Source: Lycorma delicatula
Lineage: Eukaryota; Arthropoda; Insecta; Hemiptera; Fulgoridae
DNA length: 64,000 nucleotides
NCBI RefSeq assembly: GCF_047948215.1
Contig: NC_134464.1
Span: forward strand, 35,401,020-35,465,019
Direction: 5' to 3'
Position 1 is the first letter of the stretch. Each line of letters begins with the position of its first letter. Positions 38,119 to 47,680 of the stretch are shown one piece after another. Both the position numbers and the translations under genes were made by a program. Under the pieces are notes generated by a model. That model was not told the origin of the DNA and searched no databases. It was given only the letters and a program-made list of their open reading frames with translations.

Positions 38119-38417
38119 TAACCCGCTGGGTTGGTCTAGTGGTGAAAGCATTTTCCTAAATCAGCTGATTTTAAAGTCGAGAGTTCCAGCGTTCAAATCC
38201 TAGTAAAGTCAGCAGTTATTTTTACACGGATTTGAACACTAGATCGTGGATACCGGTGTTCTTTGGAGGTGGTTGGGTTTCAATTAATCACACATCTCAG
38301 GAAGGTCGAACTGAGACTGTACAAAAGGACTACAACACTTGATTTATACTCCTACATATCATCCTCTGAAGTATTATCTGAACGGTAATTACCGGAGGTT
38401 TAACAGGAAAAAGAAGG
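38119..38417 (+). repeat. SINE-A copy, the fullest in the window
   Basis: Head aacccgctgggttggtctag, then tggtgaaagc (A-box region). B box agcgttcaaatcctag. Body acacggatttgaacactaga, tcgtggataccggtgttctt, ggtggttgggtttcaattaa, cacacatctcaggaaggtcg and actgagactgtacaaaagga. Tail atcatcctctgaagtattat, ctgaacggtaattaccggag, gtttaacaggaaaaagaa. The tail has the same ordered blocks as SINE-B. Use this copy as the reference for the other SINE-A pieces. Confidence 0.9.
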
Positions 38418-38795
38418 GTACGTAGGGTTTACTCTTATAAAAATAATGAACCCGATATCCCAATCTTTTTCAAAGTTGCGGTTATGTAAACCTTTTAATT
38501 GTTAATATCTTTGCAACCGGTGGTTTATTTAAATATTATGTTATACAAAAAAATATTAAGCATTTTATGACAAAGAACTTGACAGCTTATTTATTCAAAT
38601 CCGCTCATAAATAACAAAGTTATGATAAAAATGTTTGAACTGACGTACACTATATTAAAAAAACCAGTTTTCATTTCCTCCCGAGTAAAATTAAAAAATT
38701 CAACACAATCTCAACTGGAATAATTTTATTAATGTTATGTGAAATTTATACAAAATTTCAGCTCAATACGATTAACTGCATCTGTGGTAAATAAT
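38418..38795. other. noncoding DNA
   Basis: No gene or repeat was recognised between SINE-A and the interrupted frame that follows. Confidence 0.4.
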
Positions 38796-38798
38796 GTG

Positions 38799-39422
38799 TT
38801 ATGCTCTTCCTCGCGTACTCATATCTAGAATAGGAACTTTCCTTAAACCAGTGGCAAACTTATCTTTAATCGTAGGTCCCCAATTAGGTACCAAATTCCT
38901 CACATGTACAGCTTTGTTTTTTTATCCTTATGTATTACTGAGTGACTGATTCATTTTCTAGTTATTTTGAATTGTAAAATTCTGTTTTTTTTTCTCTAAA
39001 TACGGAACTATTCTAGAAAACTGACTTCTCAATATTAGTGTTCTCCATATGTCGGTTCTTTCTGACGGTTTAATTGCATCGTTGAGATACCTGAGAATTT
39101 TATAAGCGTGTCTTGCTCAATTAACATTACAAGAGCTTTACTCTAGAGTTGACACTCTGTTTCCAATGAAGTATTGATTAAGCCTATTTCCTGATATGTG
39201 CCTCAATTCCATAATTCCGAATTTGGACATGGATCCAGTAGTTGAAAAAGACTTAACATTTTGTGAAATAGTAAACGTGTTTTGCTGACTAGCAAGATCA
39301 TTTGCTGTTTCTAGAAGGTTATCACGCTCAGATCTTAATTTGTCAGTTGTAGCTTGTATTTCAGCATTTTGTTGCTGATATTCACTAAAGTACTTAGTAT
39401 TTAATTCTAATACCGTAGGCAT
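38799..39422 (-). pseudogene. unidentified interrupted coding sequence, coiled-coil N-terminus
   Basis: A minus-strand ATG at 39422 opens a clean 94-codon frame to a stop at 39138. It starts MPTVLELNTKYFSEYQQQNA and has a predicted coiled-coil region (about residues 8-50), then SKFGIMELRHISGNR. The same frame carries further protein-like segments after stops: one containing AYKILRYLNDA and DIWRTLILRSQFSR (about 39113-38960), and one containing NLVPNWGPTIKDKF to MSTRGRA and a stop at 38799. The 208-codon span therefore looks like one gene broken by small indels and stops, with no intron signals. I do not recognise it. The order coiled coil, short alpha/beta segment, then a D-x-W region loosely recalls C-terminal parts of BRO/DUF3627-type proteins of large insect DNA viruses; that is a weak inference. 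A host retrocopy or TE accessory frame is equally possible. Confidence 0.5.
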
Positions 39423-39579
39423 TTTTATTTTATTTTTTCCTGTCTTAACAGATTTCCGTTATGCCAAAAAAAACCTGGTACCTATGTGTTGTGTTAGGGG
39501 GGCACCCGATTTGCGCTGTTTTAGTTTACTTTTGTTATTAGTAACTTGTACGTAATTCGTATATTTAACATTAATTGTA

Positions 39580-39690
39580 CGGGGTCAACGAGCTTATGTT
39601 ATGTTTGGTTAAATTAAGTTGATTCTACACTGTACGTTTATCAACATAACCTACGCTCGCTAATCTCGTCTAATTATGTACAACTTAGTA
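39580..39690. repeat. inverted repeat related to the MITE at 25.5 kb
   Basis: The run caacgagcttatgttatgtt (39587-39606 region) is inverted, imperfectly, as aacataacctacgctcgcta (39640-39665). Blocks gcgagcgtag and gtttggttaaatta are shared with the centre of 25481-26120. This is probably a fragment of the same or a related element. Confidence 0.45.
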
Positions 39691-40060
39691 ATCAAAGTAA
39701 TATTTAAATTAAATACAATAATTAACATACAAGGTAGCAAGGTAGCTTCACCTTCTGTATAATATAATAACCATAAAGTTCAATAAATACTAATGTAGGT
39801 TAACATCTTAAATAGTTACTTTTATTAATAACAACAGATAATACAAAGCGGTGAAGTACATGTGTAGGCCTTTATAAAAATCTAATAATAATCCTGTTGG
39901 TAGAAGCATAATAATAATAATAATTGCTATGCATACGTGCATGCTTATTGGTATCTAGTAAGCATGGAATTTTTGGTGCAAAATACAAACTTAATGTATT
40001 ACATTGATTATAAAAAACTACTACAAAATAATTCACAATTCAGAAGCTACTACTGAAAAT
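39691..40060. other. noncoding DNA
   Basis: Only a short (aat)n run near 39908-39921 stands out. Confidence 0.45.
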
Positions 40061-40064
40061 TACT

Positions 40065-40800
40065 TTGAGCAAATATTAATGGACTTGTTAATGAGATGGT
40101 GAAAAATAGTGCTTCAACACGAGTAATATTTCCATAAAATAAATTTTTTTATTTATATTTTAAATAAAAATAGGTGGGTAGATTTTTAAAACCTTCAGTA
40201 ATTTATTAAAAATGGCATTGTAAGCAAAATAAGGCCCTTTCTTGTGAGCCAAAATATGCTGATTTACATGATGTTCCATTGTCTGGTTTGGTAAAAGTGA
40301 AGATTGTTATCTTCTAAGAATAAGTGACCATTTTTTTCTTACACATTTATAAATATTCAATTAAATTATATATATATATATATAAATTTTCTAATTATAT
40401 ATCTACAAGATTCATACTTAGGTACCAGGTAATGATCTGAAAGCCTGTTTTTGTATCCTCAAAATTCATTCTGTCTTGAGAGAGCTAAAAGTTATGGCAT
40501 TATTATACTTTATTCAACAATATACGTAAGTGTAATAAATATTTAATGATAAGCTTAGCATTTTATTAAGGTGCTTCAGAGAAAAATGGTATGGCTTGAT
40601 TTTGTTACAAACAAAATCAATTTGATCATCCTTTGAGAACTTGTCATGTAATAAAATAACCAGAAATTTTTCTTTGTGGGCAACAGAAATATTATCATTA
40701 TCATTAATAGAAATACCATACACACAATCAGCAATATTATGTCAACCTTAGAAGCATAATGCAATGGAAGTTAATCGATTTCAATCTATCCAGTGAATAA
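40065..40800 (-). pseudogene. non-LTR retrotransposon RT C-terminal relic (jockey-like)
   Basis: The minus-strand frame 40723-40514 reads YGISIND, then KFLVILLHDKFSKDDQIDFV and CNKIKPYHFSLKHLNKMLSL, ending NIYYTYVY. This is the thumb region of jockey-type reverse transcriptases (family pattern FLGILLDDKLSWDDQI, CNKI, LYYAYVYS). Further on, RIQKQAFRSL near 40450 matches the usual VFRIQKRAIR, and a degraded tail extends to about 40065. The catalytic domain is absent and several stops and frameshifts interrupt the rest, so this is a 5'-truncated dead copy. Confidence 0.7.
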
Positions 40801-41350
40801 TTTTTTCAGCTGCTATCAAATAGTTTATACAAATTGTAATTTTTAATTAATATTAGATGTGTATACTATTGCTACACATCATATATTTTAATTATAATGA
40901 CTCAATTTTTTGTCTAGATTAATCTCAGGAAGTAATAAATTGTTCTGAAAAAAAATGTTCAGTCTTTTAAGTCTGCGTCTTGAGTATCATAAGCAATCTA
41001 TATATGTAAATAATAAAGTCTGGTTATGGGAAAACTAGTCATCATAAATCCATGAAACTTTAAATTTTGATATTATTTGGTTATTATAATATTTGGTAAG
41101 AGTTTGAAAACCTTTAATCTCCATCCTCAAATTAACGAGAAGAAAAGTTGAAATATTACTAAGCATCTTATACCTGCAGGGACCAGAAAAATATGCTATG
41201 GGCGTCAAACCTTCCACAAACGACCTAGCACTCACAAACCACCAAAACTTTTAAATATTCTTTTTTACTTAACTATTCTTTTTCAAATATTTTACTTTCT
41301 TGACACACAAAAACCATTTCAGGTCCAGTTACATCACAAGTTCTTTATCT

Positions 41351-41354
<4 letters not shown>
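40801..41354. other. noncoding DNA
   Basis: No gene or recognised repeat. The minus-strand frame 41235-41035 has no support. Confidence 0.4.

Positions 41355-41386
<32 letters not shown>
41355..41386. repeat. (TA)n microsatellite
   Basis: About 30 bp of TA repeat. The adjoining sequence agagggtcctcattatccaa resembles the outer end of Tigger-type elements and could be the far terminus of the pogo/Tigger relic at 42.5-43.3 kb. Confidence 0.85.
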
Positions 41387-41388
<2 letters not shown>

Positions 41389-41604
41389 GGTCCTCATTAT
41401 CCAAGGATAATTGATTCTGCAAAATTACCACTTAAATTAAGCCACTTTAAAGAGGAATAAAATTATTTAGGGAGAGTGCTTCGACGAAGATTGTGAGTTA
41501 ATTAATTAATTATGGTAGTACATAAGTATGAGCGTGTTACCGTGCTGTGCTTAAGGACAAAGAAATAGCAAAAAAATAGGAAAAAAGAAACAGATAAAAA
41601 TAAG

Positions 41605-42095
41605 TTTTTTTTTGCTTCCTTGTACAAAGAAAAGGAAGTATTGTGATTGCAAAAAATTTTGGTTTTCAAATTTTAACAGAAATATCCATTCCCTAATGAA
41701 TATCCCTAATGAATCAATTTTGACTAGTTTCGGCGTAATGTCTGTACTTACATACATACCTGTGTATCTCGCATAACTTAAAAATAATTAGCTGTAGGAT
41801 CTTAAATTTTGGATTTAGGACTGTTGTAACATCTAGTTGTGCACCTTTCCTCTATTGCAATCGACTGAACCAAAAGTATCCAAAAGAGCCCAAAATCCTA
41901 AAAAATTTGGAATTTGGACTTTTTCTTAACTGCAGTAATAAGCCCTCACTGAGAGCTTTTCAATGATTATCAAAAGTGGCATTTATTTTCATTGGTTCTG
42001 TAGTCATAGCCAAATAAAAATTTAATTAATGAAATATTTGGATCTTTCAAGGGAAGGCACATCGGTTCCAATCAGACTCATCTCCATTTTAAAAA
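41605..42095 (+). repeat. interspersed repeat of unidentified class
   Basis: The segment begins with a short inverted pair (cttcctt...aaggaag, about 41616-41640). It runs through gtatctcgcataacttaaaa, atctagttgtgcacctttcc, attgcaatcgactgaaccaa and cattggttctgtagtcatag to gggaaggcacatcggttcc. Its even composition and lack of coding frames fit a non-autonomous transposon, and my impression is that related sequences are common in hemipteran genomes. Only this copy lies in the window. Confidence 0.5.
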
Positions 42096-42439
42096 AATTT
42101 TTTTTAAATTTATTTTTTTAACTTAAATATATTGATTTATTAATAATTATTAACCCGTGATTGTAAAAAAATTACAATAAATAATTATTCAACAATAACA
42201 ATAATAAAAAAAAAAAAAATATGAAAAATAATCAGAACTTATTAGTGAAATAAAATTTTATCCATTTTTAAAAATGTGTATATGTAATTTAATAGGCATT
42301 ATTACACATGTGTGTATATGTAATAGATTTGGTGAAATATCTGATTATTTTATATTAATTGAAAGTTATTATTAAGAATTGTATTATTTTTGGATTTTCT
42401 AGTTTAATTTTATTTAATTATTCTGGAATTTCTGTTTAA
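42096..42439. other. A+T-rich noncoding DNA
   Basis: No gene or repeat was recognised. Confidence 0.45.
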
Positions 42440-43345
42440 TTTTATGTATGTAGTCATACGGTATCTACATCTGATTTTTGTACTTCAGTTATAAAATAAT
42501 CAATAAACCAATCACAAACATTTTTTTGTAATCCACACTTTCCATTGTGGCTTCCATACTACTGGGAGTGAACTTTTACAGACGTTTTTTAATGCCATAG
42601 GATTTTCGTTTCTGTAAACAATAAGACTTAAGTTTTTTTGTAGCTGTTTATATTTCTGCCTACAAGAACAGTCATCTATTTGAAACCTGGCACTATGTTT
42701 TCTTTTATTGATATATATGTTCTTGATGGAATGTTTTTCCAGTATAAACTGGTTCTGTCAACATTAAAAACTTGTTTAGAGCTTTACTTGCCTTCAATGA
42801 TTAATTTTTTAAATTCCACAGGATGTCTCATTTTCTTTATTGTTGGTGGTAGCAGTTCTTCCCAGAATTTTGAAATTTTTAAAACCTTAACACTTTTGAA
42901 ACCAGGGAAACCAGCCCTTAGAAACAATGAACTCTTTTTTGTTGTCAATCTCTCCTAATTCTCTGTGAATATCCATGTGTAAACTGAAAGCCTTCTTCTG
43001 TATAAATGCCAAACTAATAAGCAAGTGTTTTTGGTAAAAGTCTTCTATCCATGTTGCTAATCACCTTTCCATTGCCTCAATAAGTCACTTCTTTTACACA
43101 TCAATTTAACTTCAGAGTGCCTTACCGTAATCTTACCTCTTCATTCAATATCCTCTGTATTACTTAGTATGATATGAACAGTGGTCTCTGGTATGTTAAT
43201 GGAACAAGAAATTTCAATCACACGTTTACTACTTGTCTTCCGATTAATGACATTTAACTTTATTTATAAACTATAACTAGAATGTTTCCTTTTAAGCACC
43301 ATTTGGTTTTGTGCCGCTACCACTAGGTTTGCTGTTCATGGTTGT
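42440..43345 (-). pseudogene. pogo/Tigger (jerky-like, DDE_1) transposase relic
   Basis: The minus strand opens near 43340 with MNSKPSGSGTK and AVKLNVINRK-like sequence, the start of a CENP-B-type helix-turn-helix. Its middle part carries KLMCKR (the ELVCEKA region). The catalytic part includes SFNVDRTSLYWKNIPSRTY (near 42720; family pattern NADETGLYWK, with the catalytic DE read as DR), VPGFK, ENPMALKN near 42600, then LPVVWKPQWKVWITKKCL (42560-42515) and a WF.DYF remnant. Stops and frameshifts occur throughout and the catalytic Glu is lost. Plus-strand open frames across this stretch are shadows. Confidence 0.75.
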
Positions 43346-43436
43346 ACAGAATAAATTAGTGTATAAAAATAAATAAACAAGTGAACAGTAATAAATTAAT
43401 AATCAAAATAATAAACAAATAAATAAAACAGCACTG

Positions 43437-43490
43437 TACAGTACCTTCATATCATATACCTTGAAAGTTTATGATATGATATGAAAGTGA
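43437..43490. repeat. hairpin-forming repeat
   Basis: ttcatatcata, a spacer including ccttgaaagttta, then tgatatgatatgaa form an imperfect stem just beyond the pogo/Tigger relic. Confidence 0.5.
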
Positions 43491-43539
43491 ACCACGCACA
43501 AAAAAATAATATTGTTACTTTGGATGGCTATACTCTTTT

Positions 43540-44423
43540 TAATCCCTGCAACCGAATTAAGAAGACAGAATTGCTTAAATGGACCGTGCAATACAAAACA
43601 CTAACTAGCAATGCACTGTATGCACATCTATAACAGTACAGTGGTAAACAAAATAAATGGCAGGAAGTTTTTTCATCCTGACCCCATAGGGGAAGAGACC
43701 CTCCATATAATGGTTTTGATTGCCATGCCACTCCCTCCTTACCTAGCCCCTATGAGTTTTACTGGAGGTCATCTTCAGTACCTCAGCAATGACATCTTTC
43801 AGATAAAAATAAGTTCAACATACAGCGACTCATAAAACACAACACAAAACATAACAATAAATAATGTAACATAACCAACAAAAACAAAAAATCTATAACC
43901 AAACAGAAACAAAAATAGCAACAGTTTAGCAAACCATAAAATTAAATAACAATATAACCAAATATAAACACAAAGAAGTCTAAGCGGATCATCACACCCC
44001 TTTAGTGATCCTTTCATTCGCCAAACAAGTGATAAAACTTTCTGTGATAATCCATTCGGCCCAGCCTGGCTTTTCCAATTAACATGGAGATCAAGTGTCA
44101 AACCGATAATGCTAACAAATGGTCTCCATGCGCACTGTCATACCTAGCACATTCATATATCACATGAAAAGCATCATCCAATAATCCGCATTGCAAACAC
44201 ATACCAGGTCGAATTTCTGTAGTCTGTCCTGAAAAGTGCCATGCCTGAAAGAAATTGTGTCACATACTTGTTCAGGTGTACCCAAAGGCATCCCACAAGT
44301 AACAACATTAGGGAAAACATCATGTGTATAACACCCACAGTCTCTCTCATCCCATTTGGCCTGCCACAGGGTGACACCATGCTGTTCTCTTTGTATCTCT
44401 TTTATTTTCTTTGAAGTCAATTC
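43540..44423 (-). pseudogene. R1-like LINE, C-terminal part and 3' UTR
   Basis: This continues the LINE frame after the SINE insertion. LTSKKIKEIQREQHGV, then TLWQAKWDERDCGCYTHDVF PNV (44420-44305; family pattern WQ..WD....GRWTH.LIP.V) is followed after a frameshift by VTQFLSGMALFRTDY (family LTQFLTGHG.FR). A zinc-knuckle motif C-x2-C-x8-H-x4-C reads CLQCGLLDDAFHVIYEC (about 44199-44148). After a short tail the frame closes near 44040. The remaining 500 bp to 43540 is probably 3' UTR; its (-)-strand open frame 44101-43799 is hydrophobic and not taken as real. Confidence 0.75.
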
Positions 44424-44651
44424 ACCTTTTCTTTCTTTTTCCTGTTTAGCCTCCAGTAATTACCGTTCAGATAATACTTCAGAGGATGAATGAGGATGAT
44501 ATGTATTAATATAAATGAAGTGTTGTCTTGTACAGTCTCAGTTCAACCATTCCTGAGATGTATGGTTAATTGAAACTTAACCACCAAAGAACACCGGTAT
44601 CCACGATCTAGTATTCAAATCCATGTAAAAATAACTGACTTTACTAGGTCA
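44424..44651 (-). repeat. SINE-A inserted in the LINE, with target-site duplication
   Basis: On the minus strand it begins at CCTAGTAAAGTCAG (just after the B box) and has TACTAGATCGTGGATACCGG, CTGAGACTGTACAAGACAAC and TCATCCTCTGAAGTATTATC. The tail is CGGTAATTACTGGAGGCTAA, then ACAGGAAAAAGAAAGAAAAG. It is flanked by aagtcaattc at 44414-44423 and 44652-44661. Removing it rejoins the LINE frame on both sides, which dates this SINE after the LINE. Confidence 0.88.
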
Positions 44652-45250
44652 AAGTCAATTCGTCTGACTTCTTAGCCACATAACGCTGTTGCCTCTCAGA
44701 TGTAGTCAAGTCTATAGGTTTCACGCCTGCGATAACCAAAATCGCCTCCCGTGAAATTATACAGTAACCACCTGTTACTGTTAGCAATTTAAGGCGTTGA
44801 GCCCGTAACAAAATATCCCGATAACTTTTAAATTTTAGCCTATCCGCCCAAACAAGCATCATATATAGCATAATTGTCTCACAGACGCCTTTATACAAGA
44901 TAATCATAATTTTAAAATTAAGACCCCAATCAGGATTGACCACATGTCGAATTCTGAAGAAGTCATTAGAGGCCTTTCCCGCGACGTGTTGAAGGTGTTT
45001 CTTAAACTGCAATTTCTCATAAAGAGACACCCCCTACATCTAACCCCCTACGTATGGCGATCTCGCCATGTTCAACGAGGTAGTTGGTTAAGCTATACCG
45101 TACGTAGTCTGTAAGAAGGGAACAACCGATGGGAAAGGTCATGCTTTTTGCGCAACTTAATTTTTCTTTTGTAACCGTGAGCCTCGCAACGGTGTGAACC
45201 GGGAGAATGAATGCTCGAAAACGGAGGACCCCTGAAAATGTACACAAAGT
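44652..45250 (-). pseudogene. R1-like LINE, reverse-transcriptase thumb region
   Basis: The minus-strand frame 45030-44644 (128 codons) reads SLYEKLQFKKHLQHV, KASNDFFRIRHVVNPDWGL, IILYKGVCETIMLYMMLVWA and LLRAQRLKLLTVTGGYCIIS, then AILVIAGVKPIDL. This matches the order LLSAQR..LLRVTGAYRT.S..AL.VLAGV.P.DL of R1-clade reverse transcriptases. A second frame, 45247-45017, supplies the preceding TVTKEKLSCAK segment, with a frameshift where they overlap. The catalytic fingers/palm are missing, so the copy is 5'-truncated. The SINE-A at 44424-44651 splits it from its C-terminus. Confidence 0.8.
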
Positions 45251-45279
45251 GTATCATGAAGTTCTCCTGTGACTTTTAT

Positions 45280-45670
45280 AACCTATTCTATTCATGATAA
45301 TGGAAAAAGTACATATAAACATACGTCCAAAATATTTCGTTGCAAGTTACGGTTAGTGAAAGATTTTGCTCGAATTTCAGCTACTCCGGTGAAATTAGGG
45401 CGTAGTGAAATTTTTAGGACGTTAATTAAGTAACAGAATTAGTGATTTCTTATGGCGTATGGTTTTTAACCTGAAAAATTGAATCAAATAGATCCTAGAA
45501 TCGTATCTGTAGTAGTTTTTGAGAAATCTGGGGTGAAAACCAATAAATTGGGGTAATGAACTCTGTTTTTTTATGTTTGGCATACAGTAACTTTGTTAAA
45601 CGGGTGATAAACACGAAAGACTTTTAAACAAAACTTGTAGAAGATTTAATATTGAACACAATGATGTAAG
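45280..45670. repeat. unidentified repeat-like noncoding block
   Basis: The block has a more even composition than its flanks (cagctactccggtgaaatta, gggcgtagtgaaatttttag, ctgtagtagtttttgagaaa) and no open frame. It may be the 5' untranslated part of the transposon whose transposase relic starts at 46101, with an A+T-rich insertion between, but this is inference. Confidence 0.35.
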
Positions 45671-46100
45671 ATAAGTTGAATAAAACAAAGAAAAGTAAGA
45701 AAAATTTTAATTTTATTTAGAAACAATGCATTACTTCATTTGTCAGAAAAGTACTTATTTAATTTAAACAAAAACAAAATTCTTTTTGGCGTTATGAAAA
45801 AAATTGTAAAAACTAAATTTACTGTTAATTTTAAATAATAATTGTAAAATAAAAATAAATAAATAAAAATTATTAGATAATATTTTTTTATTAATGACAG
45901 AATACAATAAATCATATGAATAATTATTATTTCAAAGTTGGCAATAAAATAATAGCTGATGAGCAATGTGCAGTACTGTTTTATTATTTAAATCATTCTA
46001 TAAGGTACATGTAGTATATGCGGTACTGTGATCTGTACTGTCGTTAGCGAAATTTTTCTGTAAATTTTAGTTTGAACGTTATCGGTTTACCGTTGAAGTA

Positions 46101-47115
46101 ATGCCTTACTTATCTACAATAGGGGAATACGCTGATATGATTCATTTTGGGTGTGTGTAATGGTAATGCTACAGCTGTTGCTGTAGAATATGAAATACAT
46201 TTTACGAATTGCAGGATTCCAGATCCCAAAACAATTAGCGGGATTTTTCGTAATCTTCGGGAAACAGGTTCACCGCGTAGTATGCGTATCAGTTACGAAA
46301 TAATATCTATCCAACACGACGATGTTATTGATGAAATCATAATCGATGCAGTTCAGCGCAATCTTTCAAAGCGGTTAGGAGTCTCGTATTCGATGGTTTG
46401 GAGGACACTTCAAAGAGGTTTTGAGAAAACAAAACAAGTTTTATCCTTATCATAATCAGTAAGTATTAACACCCAGGAGACGGTTCGGTTTGCTTGGAAT
46501 TCTGAAACTGGTGGAATACAAATCGACAACTTCACAAGTATATTTTGTTTACGGACGAGAAAAATTTCACTCGAGCTTGCCTCAACAACTAACGCAATGA
46601 GCAAAAACAGGCAGAGGTAAATCCTTATGAAACTGTGGAAGGCAACTTTCAACACTGATTTAGTGTCATTCTTCACAATCAGCTGTTTGGACCGTTCGTA
46701 TTATCTGGGCGCTTAAATATTGAGGTCTACTTGAACTTTCTTCAAGAAGAATCGTCGAAACTGCTCGAAGATGTTTCTCTGGGGCTGAGACGCAAAGTAT
46801 ACTTCCAGTACGATGGTGCGCCTCCCCACTTCTCTTGTGCCGTTTCCGCTCACTTAAATCATTTCCCTGAGAAATGAATTAGTCGTGGAGGTCCACATTC
46901 CTGGCCACCAAGGTCACCTCATCTAACAGTTTTAGATTTTTGCGTCTGAGGATGGATGAAAATTATTGTATACAAAATAAAAATTAAATTGTCTGCATTA
47001 TGAATGCGGCTGAGCAACTTAACGACAGCACTGAATAACAAAAAAGAGCAACAAAAGCAGTACAGAAGCGTTCCAAGAAATGTGTTGAAAATGGCGAGCT
47101 TATTTTTGAACATAA
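46101..47115 (+). pseudogene. Tc1/mariner-like transposase relic, longer relative of the 14.9-kb element
   Basis: Plus-strand frames begin MPYLSTIGEYADMI at 46101 (family start MPYTNEEYADMHFVYG). The DNA-binding part follows: NATAVAVEYEIHF, RIPDPKTISGIFRNLRETGS (46215-46275), SKRLGVSYSMVWRTLQ (46365-46415). The catalytic half has LFTDEK-like tttacggacgag near 46550, a degraded HRFSVN..CG block, LFGPFVLSGRLN-like (46683-46715), LNFLQEESSKLLEDVSLGL (46735-46785), YFQYDGAPPHFSC (catalytic Asp, 46801-46840), RGGPHSWPPRSPHL (46883-46925), then KSVPRNVLKMASLFLNIIIN. Several frameshifts and stops break it. It contains the central region that the 14906-15817 element lacks. Confidence 0.8.
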
Positions 47116-47140
47116 TTATAAACTGATCAAAAGTTTTTTT

Positions 47141-47212
47141 TTTTTTAGGATTTATTATCCTAAAAAAATTTAAATAAAATCCTAAATTTAAATTTAGGAT
47201 TTATATATCCTA
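47141..47212. repeat. cluster of palindromes built on taggat/atccta
   Basis: Three inverted pairs sit side by side: tttaggattta/ttatcctaaa (about 47144-47166), a perfect 26-bp palindrome aaatcctaaattt/aaatttaggattt (47177-47202), and taggat/atccta (47195-47212). The cluster lies between the transposase relic and the foldback element. Confidence 0.7.
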
Positions 47213-47222
47213 AAAAAAATAG

Positions 47223-47680
47223 CAAATTAACCACCAAACACAGTAAGAGAAAACCCTAAACAAAACTAATACCTATAGTCGACTTTCGCGGGATCCCGCA
47301 TCATTAGTTGGTACATAATTTTACAATTACATTAACAAATTACAAAAATAAAAAAGAAATAAACATTTAGAAAACAAGAAAATACTGTTGTAGTTGGTAA
47401 CAGTGTTTATGAATGCAGTTCCCACTACAAAACGTCAAACGCAGTTCGATGTTTTAAATGTACGTCATTCAAGTGTGGCAGTGAAGTTCTGTTGTTACAA
47501 ATTTTTTGATTGTTAGGGTTTATGTTTTACAAATTTTAAAAATCTAATTTCTTTTTGTTTTTGTTGTTTGTTAATGTAATTGTAGAATTATGTACCTACT
47601 GATGATGCGGGATCCCGCCAAAGTCGACAGTTTGTATTCGTTTTTGTTTTAGGTTCTTTCTTACTCTCGTGGTTAATTTG
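47223..47680. mobile_element. foldback element with long inverted arms
   Basis: The left arm (about 47223-47360) and right arm (about 47543-47680) are inverse copies over some 135 bp. The shared order is caaattaaccac, agtaag, gtcgacttt, GCGGGATCCCGC (47288-47299 and 47607-47618), atcat, ggtacataatt, tacaattacattaacaaa. The middle of about 180 bp has no coding sequence. The perfect 12-bp palindrome inside each arm is striking. No target-site duplication was clear. Confidence 0.8.

Noticed and set aside
43799..44101. 100-codon hydrophobic minus-strand frame
   Set aside because: Lies in the 3' region of the R1-like LINE and out of its frame; Phe/Leu/Val-rich by composition.
45736..45966. 76-codon minus-strand frame
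   Set aside because: Composed almost wholly of Ile, Phe, Tyr, Leu and Lys in very A/T-rich DNA; no support.
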